From contig CAYWOD010000009.1 of assembly GCA_964459805.1 (NCBI GenBank), positions 1 through 35,052 on the forward strand: a stretch of 35,052 nt of DNA, given 5' to 3'. Source of the DNA: DAOVRL01 sp964459805 (GTDB lineage Bacteria > Planctomycetota > Phycisphaerae > Sedimentisphaerales > Anaerobacaceae). This document shows positions 30,832 through 35,052 of this stretch, in pieces. The translations under genes were made by a program, and so were the position numbers. The notes under the pieces were generated by a model. The model made no database searches and had not been told where the DNA came from. It saw nothing but the letters and a program-made list of their open reading frames with translations. The first letter of the stretch is position 1; each line of letters starts with the position of its first letter.

Positions 30832-32264
30832 GACCTATAAAGAAAGGCTCTATGGATCAGTCCGTTGTCATTCGGATTATTGATAGTACGGACGGCACGC
30901 CGGAGACTGGCGTCGATTACGATACATCCGGCATAGACCTCTGGTACAGGCGAGAGAAGGAAACCAAGGTGAGCATCACCGAAGCCGCCCTTGCCGCTCT
31001 TGATTCTGCTCATAGTGACGGGGGGATAGAGCATATTGGAGATGGTTATTATCGACTTGACTTACCCGATGCCGCCGTTGGCGCCGGCTCCGGCGAGAAT
31101 GGTGTAATGGTGGGCGGGACGCTAACCGGTATGATTGTCATTGGCTGCTATGTCCCCCTTGTCGATTATGACCCCTATGACGCCAATATGGGATTGACCA
31201 ATCTCGACGCCGCTATCAGCTCTCGCAGCTCTCACACCGCCGCCCAGGCCGGCACCGATGCTGCGAGCAAGGTCCTCGCCACCCCTGCGCAGAAATTAGC
31301 TACCGATGCCAACGGCAAGGTGACGGTCGAGAACGTCGACGACTGCAAGGCGGATGTCTCCGGCCTGGCCACTTCGGCTGCCTTGACAACCCACGATGAC
31401 AAGCTCGATACCGTCGATACCGTAGCCGATGCGATCAAGGCCAAGACCGACAACCTGCCCGCCGACCCTGCCAGCGAGACCAACGTTGACGCCAACGAAA
31501 CCAAAATCGACACCATCGACACTGTAGTCGATGCGATCAAGGCCAAGACCGACAACCTGCCCGCCGACCCGGCCAGCGAGACCAACGTTGACGCCAACGA
31601 GACCAAGATCGATACCCTCGACACGGTGGCCGATGCGATCAAGGCCGTTACCGACAAGCTCGATGATACGCTGGAAGATGATGCCGGTACTTATCGATTC
31701 ACCGAGAACGCCCTCGAGGAGGCGCCATCCGGCACAGGCGCATCGGCGGCGGCGATAGCCGACGCTGTATGGGATGAGACTAAGACCGACCACACCGGCG
31801 ATCTTAAAACTGTTGCTGATCGCCTCGACGTAACCGTATCTAGCAGATCCGCTGAGTCCGGTGGCAATGTCGCCGCCATTAAGGCCAAGACCGACAACCT
31901 GCCCGCCGACCCGGCCAGTGAAACCAACGTCAACGCCAACGAGACCAAGATCGATACCCTCGACACGGTGGCCGATGCGATTAAGGCCGTTACCGACAAG
32001 CTCGATGATACCCTCGAGGATGACAGCGGTACGTATCGATTCACCGAGAACGCCCTCGAGCAGGCGCCGTCCGGCACAGGCGGCGATGCAACGGCGGCCA
32101 ATCAGACGACTATCATCACGCACCTGACTGACGTCAAGGGCAACGAATTCGCCGGCGAAACCGATGCCCTCAAGCCGATCCGCGACAAGATCGATACGAT
32201 CTCCGGCGGCACACCGGTCAATATCGAGCACGAGAGCACTGTAATTAGTAAGGACTCAGGATAA
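30828..32264 (+). CDS. repeat-rich phage fibre/appendage protein
   Basis: 478 aa. The N-terminal domain (about 10-105: SVVIRIIDSTDGTPETG, DLWYRREKETKVSITEA, YYRLDLPDAAVG) is a virion-attachment module seen in many phages. The rest is coiled-coil repeats built on AIKAKTDNLPADPASETN and ETKIDTLDTVADAIKAV. One 34-residue unit recurs directly, and a roughly 68-residue block ending APSGTG is duplicated 114 residues later. Likely an elongated trimeric fibre. Ends one base before the next gene's ATG (TAATG). Confidence 0.75.
   Translation: MRPIKKGSMDQSVVIRIIDSTDGTPETGVDYDTSGIDLWYRREKETKVSITEAALAALDSAHSDGGIEHIGDGYYRLDLPDAAVGAGSGENGVMVGGTLTGMIVIGCYVPLVDYDPYDANMGLTNLDAAISSRSSHTAAQAGTDAASKVLATPAQKLATDANGKVTVENVDDCKADVSGLATSAALTTHDDKLDTVDTVADAIKAKTDNLPADPASETNVDANETKIDTIDTVVDAIKAKTDNLPADPASETNVDANETKIDTLDTVADAIKAVTDKLDDTLEDDAGTYRFTENALEEAPSGTGASAAAIADAVWDETKTDHTGDLKTVADRLDVTVSSRSAESGGNVAAIKAKTDNLPADPASETNVNANETKIDTLDTVADAIKAVTDKLDDTLEDDSGTYRFTENALEQAPSGTGGDATAANQTTIITHLTDVKGNEFAGETDALKPIRDKIDTISGGTPVNIEHESTVISKDSG
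31437..32083 (+). repeat. internal direct repeats of the fibre gene
   Basis: Copies start at 31437, 31539 (102 bases later) and 31881 (342 bases after the second). The second and third copies are about 200 bases long and nearly identical, with mostly silent changes. All spacings are multiples of three, so the copy number can vary without frameshift. Confidence 0.8.
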
Positions 32265-33715
32265 TGGAAGTTCAGAGCTTACGAGATCCGTTTGCCGTGC
32301 ATCAACCAGCTCAATTGAGTGATTTAGCTTTGGAAGCCAGGTTTGACGGCAGAAGTTGTGTGCCGCTGCTTGCCAACAGTCTTGGAGGTGAATTTTATAC
32401 AGCACGACATAAGCTGTTTCAAATCGATAACATAACAAGAGTCCACGATTTATGCTATGAACCGCTGACCAAGCACATTTGGGGCATTACTCGTTCGGAC
32501 ACGGCTGATAATTACATTTTCAAGATAGCGAGGGAGGATTGTACCCCTTCCACAATCGCCCTGGGCGGCGGTGCGGGAGCCAACAGGGGCATGGCCTGTT
32601 GTTATGCGAAAGGCTATGTTTGGTTCGCATTGTTCAGCACACCTGCTGGCCTTATTAAGTTGAACCCTTCTAACAGTTGCTATACTACCTACTCAATGGA
32701 GACGGGCGAAAACGCAGGTACAGGAGTCTGTGCTGGTCGTGATCATATTTACATGACGTTATACACCGACGAGGGTCAAATTGTCAAATTCAACATTGAA
32801 GATAATACACATACCTCAACGACAATCACGGGGACAAAGGAGCTTTATTGGTGTACCTTCGATGGAACTTACGTCTGGGCCGTTGGCAAGAGTACCGGCG
32901 GTAATGTCGCACTTGTTCGGTTCGTTCCTTCTGATAGCAGCTTCACCGTCTATGACTTAGGGTCGGGCAGCCCTCATCACGTTGCGTTCGACGGCAACTT
33001 TATCTGGGTAGCTTGTGCAACTTCCAATGTCGTAATCAAGTTCGATATAGATGCAGCAGCAGTTGACAATCAAATCACAATACCTCCGAGATTGGGAAGC
33101 CTTTATCTTTTAGAATTTGACGGCCGGGCCATGTGGGTGGGAATGTATAGCGGCAGTTTCGCGTGGCTCCTGCGTATGTCGCCGACAAGTATGGCTTATG
33201 AGGTCATCACTCTTACTCGTTCCGTACCATCTGAACTCAAGAATTTCCACGCAATGTGTTTTGACGGTACTCATCTGTGGTTCTCAAACTGGCACGATAC
33301 TTGTTATGTAATGAAGTGGTCCGCATATCGCGAGTCACTGGGAGGCGGTGCACCGTGGATTCTCGACGGCAATCAGGAAACCGTAGGTCAAGACCAAAAC
33401 AGATACGTTGATACGAAGGGAATGAACACCTCCGAGGCCGAAACACAGATACCCATTCTCTCAAGTTATTTTATAGAGTCTATGGCCACTAACGTCTTAA
33501 CAAATTCAGCCAATCAGCCTGTTGGATTCGCTTTGCGTAAAGACGGAGTTCTTGTAAATCAGATTATTGTTCCGGCTGGTGAGACAGGTCAATTCTCTAT
33601 AAGTATAGCAGAATACTTCAACCCAGGAGATTTACTGTCCGTCAGGGTTCGCGGCGGGGGCACTATGACGGGGACAATCAGCATCGGTAAAGTAGTTCTT
33701 TACACCAAGCAATAA
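32264..33715 (+). CDS. beta-propeller-like phage surface protein
   Basis: 483 aa. Repeated blade motifs end in an aromatic pair: KHIWGITRS, GYVWFALFST, TYVWAVGKS, NFIWVACATS, RAMWVGMYSG, HLWFSNWHD; about seven blades over residues 50-375 (vgb-lyase-like repeats). The C-terminal about 95 residues form a separate beta domain (FALRKDGVLVNQIIVPAGETG). Likely a receptor-binding or shielding protein. Lower GC than flanking genes. Confidence 0.75.
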   Translation: MEVQSLRDPFAVHQPAQLSDLALEARFDGRSCVPLLANSLGGEFYTARHKLFQIDNITRVHDLCYEPLTKHIWGITRSDTADNYIFKIAREDCTPSTIALGGGAGANRGMACCYAKGYVWFALFSTPAGLIKLNPSNSCYTTYSMETGENAGTGVCAGRDHIYMTLYTDEGQIVKFNIEDNTHTSTTITGTKELYWCTFDGTYVWAVGKSTGGNVALVRFVPSDSSFTVYDLGSGSPHHVAFDGNFIWVACATSNVVIKFDIDAAAVDNQITIPPRLGSLYLLEFDGRAMWVGMYSGSFAWLLRMSPTSMAYEVITLTRSVPSELKNFHAMCFDGTHLWFSNWHDTCYVMKWSAYRESLGGGAPWILDGNQETVGQDQNRYVDTKGMNTSEAETQIPILSSYFIESMATNVLTNSANQPVGFALRKDGVLVNQIIVPAGETGQFSISIAEYFNPGDLLSVRVRGGGTMTGTISIGKVVLYTKQ

Positions 33716-33746
33716 CCAAAGAAACGCACTTAACGAGATACGAACA

Positions 33747-34982
33747 ATGAATGAAGTATCATGGGACTATCTGCCCGGTTGTACACTGTACTTTTGCAGG
33801 TTCCAGCTCAACGGAGACGTTTTCCTTTCCGACGGCGCATCCGATGAGGTATGGGGGACCGGCGATCGCGATGCGGACGATTACGATGTCTCGATGACCG
33901 AGGCCGGCAGCAGCGGCCACTACGTGGGTGATTTCGATAGCGTCCCCAATATCGAAGATGGTATCTATCGCGTTGTGATCTATCTTCAGGCCGGCGCCAA
34001 TCCCGCCGATAGCGATGCGGCGATCGCCAGCGGCCAGATAGAGTGGGATGGCTCGGCAGAGACACAACCGCCGAGCATCGGAGCGCCCGGGCCAATCACT
34101 ACCGAGCTGACTATACAGGAGAAGTTCACAATCGACGGTGTCCTGACCGATGTCACCTCGGTCAAACTCAGCGACCCTACCGGGGCCTTCGGCGTCAAGC
34201 GCAACGATACCGACGCCGTAGTCGTCGCAGACGGTACGGCAATGACCAAGGTCTCCACCGGCGTCTATCGCCACACCTTCACCGAGCCGGCCCTGGGCTT
34301 GGTCTATACGTATTGGGTGGAGTGGGAATATGATGGTGAGACCCATCGTGACGAGCATACGATAGCCGGGGCCACCGCCGAGGCGGGCTTGTGCACCCTA
34401 ATCGACGTTAAGAACCGTCTCGGCGAGACCGGCACCGACCACGATGCCACCTTGGCCCGCCTGATCCTCGGTCTTACCGCCATTTGCGAGGGCTACGTCA
34501 ACCGCCCGCTGATCCTCAACACCGCCGATGCCACCGAATACTACGCCGCCTGCGGGGAGCTGCTGCAATTGACAAGGTACCCGGTTGTCGCGATAACTTC
34601 GATCAAGCAGGCGGTTGATTACAATTTCGACGATGCCGATGCCTTAGTCGCCGATGAAGGCTATCGCCTCATCAATAACGGCGTGACCGGGATTGTCAGG
34701 GGGATATATGGCACCTGGTTCGATACCCCCGACGGTATCGAGGTAATCTATCGCGGCGGCTACTGCATCGCCGGCCGGACACCGGGCGAGGGCGAGACGG
34801 CGATGCCCGCCGACCTCCGCGAGGCCGCCATCGAGCAGGTAACGTTCCTGTTCAAGCGCCGGGACGATTTAGGCCTCTCGGCAGTCGGCTTCGAGGGCGG
34901 CTCTATAAACAAGTTCAGTGCAATCGACCTGTTGCCCCAGGTCAAGAAAATCTTAGATAACTACAAAATACCGAGCCTGTGA
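33747..34982 (+). CDS. fusion of fibre-like domains with a head-tail connector
   Basis: 411 aa. Residues 1-100 (LYFCRFQLNGDVFLSDG, AGSSGHYVGDFDSVPNIEDG) are the small beta module found in baseplate/fibre proteins. Residues about 105-210 form an Ig-like domain (TELTIQEKFTIDG, YWVEWEYDGETHRDEHTI). From about residue 215 it is a HK97 gp6-like connector (CTLIDVKNRLGETGTDHD, LTAICEGYVNRPL, FKRRDDLGL). Connectors of this type close the portal ring and are normally about 100-200 aa alone. Confidence 0.75.
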   Translation: MNEVSWDYLPGCTLYFCRFQLNGDVFLSDGASDEVWGTGDRDADDYDVSMTEAGSSGHYVGDFDSVPNIEDGIYRVVIYLQAGANPADSDAAIASGQIEWDGSAETQPPSIGAPGPITTELTIQEKFTIDGVLTDVTSVKLSDPTGAFGVKRNDTDAVVVADGTAMTKVSTGVYRHTFTEPALGLVYTYWVEWEYDGETHRDEHTIAGATAEAGLCTLIDVKNRLGETGTDHDATLARLILGLTAICEGYVNRPLILNTADATEYYAACGELLQLTRYPVVAITSIKQAVDYNFDDADALVADEGYRLINNGVTGIVRGIYGTWFDTPDGIEVIYRGGYCIAGRTPGEGETAMPADLREAAIEQVTFLFKRRDDLGLSAVGFEGGSINKFSAIDLLPQVKKILDNYKIPSL

Positions 34983-35002
34983 AAAAGTAAAGGAGACTGA
35001 AA

Positions 35003-35052
35003 ATGAGTGCGCCAAGCGAAGCTGATGTGAGCAAGCTGGACAATCCAGCCTG
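35003..35052 (+). CDS. start of the next late gene, cut by the window edge
   Basis: ATG at 35003 with AGGAG nine bases upstream. The visible 16 codons (MSAPSEADVSKLDNPA) run off the window. By order the next genes should be tail or head-closure proteins. Confidence 0.5.
   Translation, partial: MSAPSEADVSKLDNPA

Noticed and set aside
1..35052. tRNA or rRNA genes, integrase, or classical CRISPR-Cas genes
   Set aside because: None seen on either strand; integration is explained by the DDE transposase.

Overview
The window joins about 5.4 kb of bacterial chromosome to about 29.5 kb of a transposable (Mu-type) prophage that runs off the right edge. The host looks like a planctomycete of the Phycisphaerae type. 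This is inference from a lipoprotein carrying a C-terminal type II secretion G (pseudopilin-like) domain, an MGH1-like alpha/alpha-toroid glycoside hydrolase, and short dispersed palindromic repeats; no rRNA or other marker gene is present to confirm it.

Host part (1-5480): a large lipoprotein gene (+), a small remnant of a beta-propeller glycosidase fused out of frame to the end of an MGH1-like glycosidase gene (-), a structured intergenic region that may encode a small RNA, and a short coiled-coil protein gene (-). Two adjacent 23-bp repeats at 5486-5531 are the best candidates for transposase-binding sites at the left end of the prophage.

Leftward phage arm (18187 down to 5716, all minus strand). 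From a sigma70-like promoter at 18159-18187 the order is: a 66-aa protein, a 195-aa RAMP-like protein, a 470-bp array with a strict 5-nt rhythm, a terminator, two tiny genes, a zinc-ribbon protein, MuA-type transposase, MuB-type ATPase, several small proteins, GemA, Gam, a probable winged-helix protein, small zinc-ribbon proteins, and finally a fibre/spike-like set (fibre protein, beta-helix, FN3 protein).

Middle (17.7-20.1 kb): a divergent control region. A + strand gene at 18278 occupies the repressor position and is closed by a terminator at 19228. Three tiny minus-strand genes follow, driven by a near-consensus promoter at 19990-20018.

Rightward arm (20160 to the end, plus strand): a lipoprotein, Mu gp25/26/27/28-like genes (gp27 and gp28 being the packaging module), then a HK97-type head set (portal fused to a MuF domain, prohead protease, major capsid), a probable decoration protein, small head/tail proteins, adhesin-like proteins (LamG, repeat-rich fibre, beta-propeller) and a fibre-domain/head-tail-connector fusion. 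The phage therefore combines Mu-style replication with a HK97-style head, with divergent early and late arms.

The most unusual element is the cassette at 16491-17729: a hairpin, a RAMP-like protein gene, the phased NNNGC pentamer array in its 3' region, and an intrinsic terminator. It may be an undescribed protein-RNA system.
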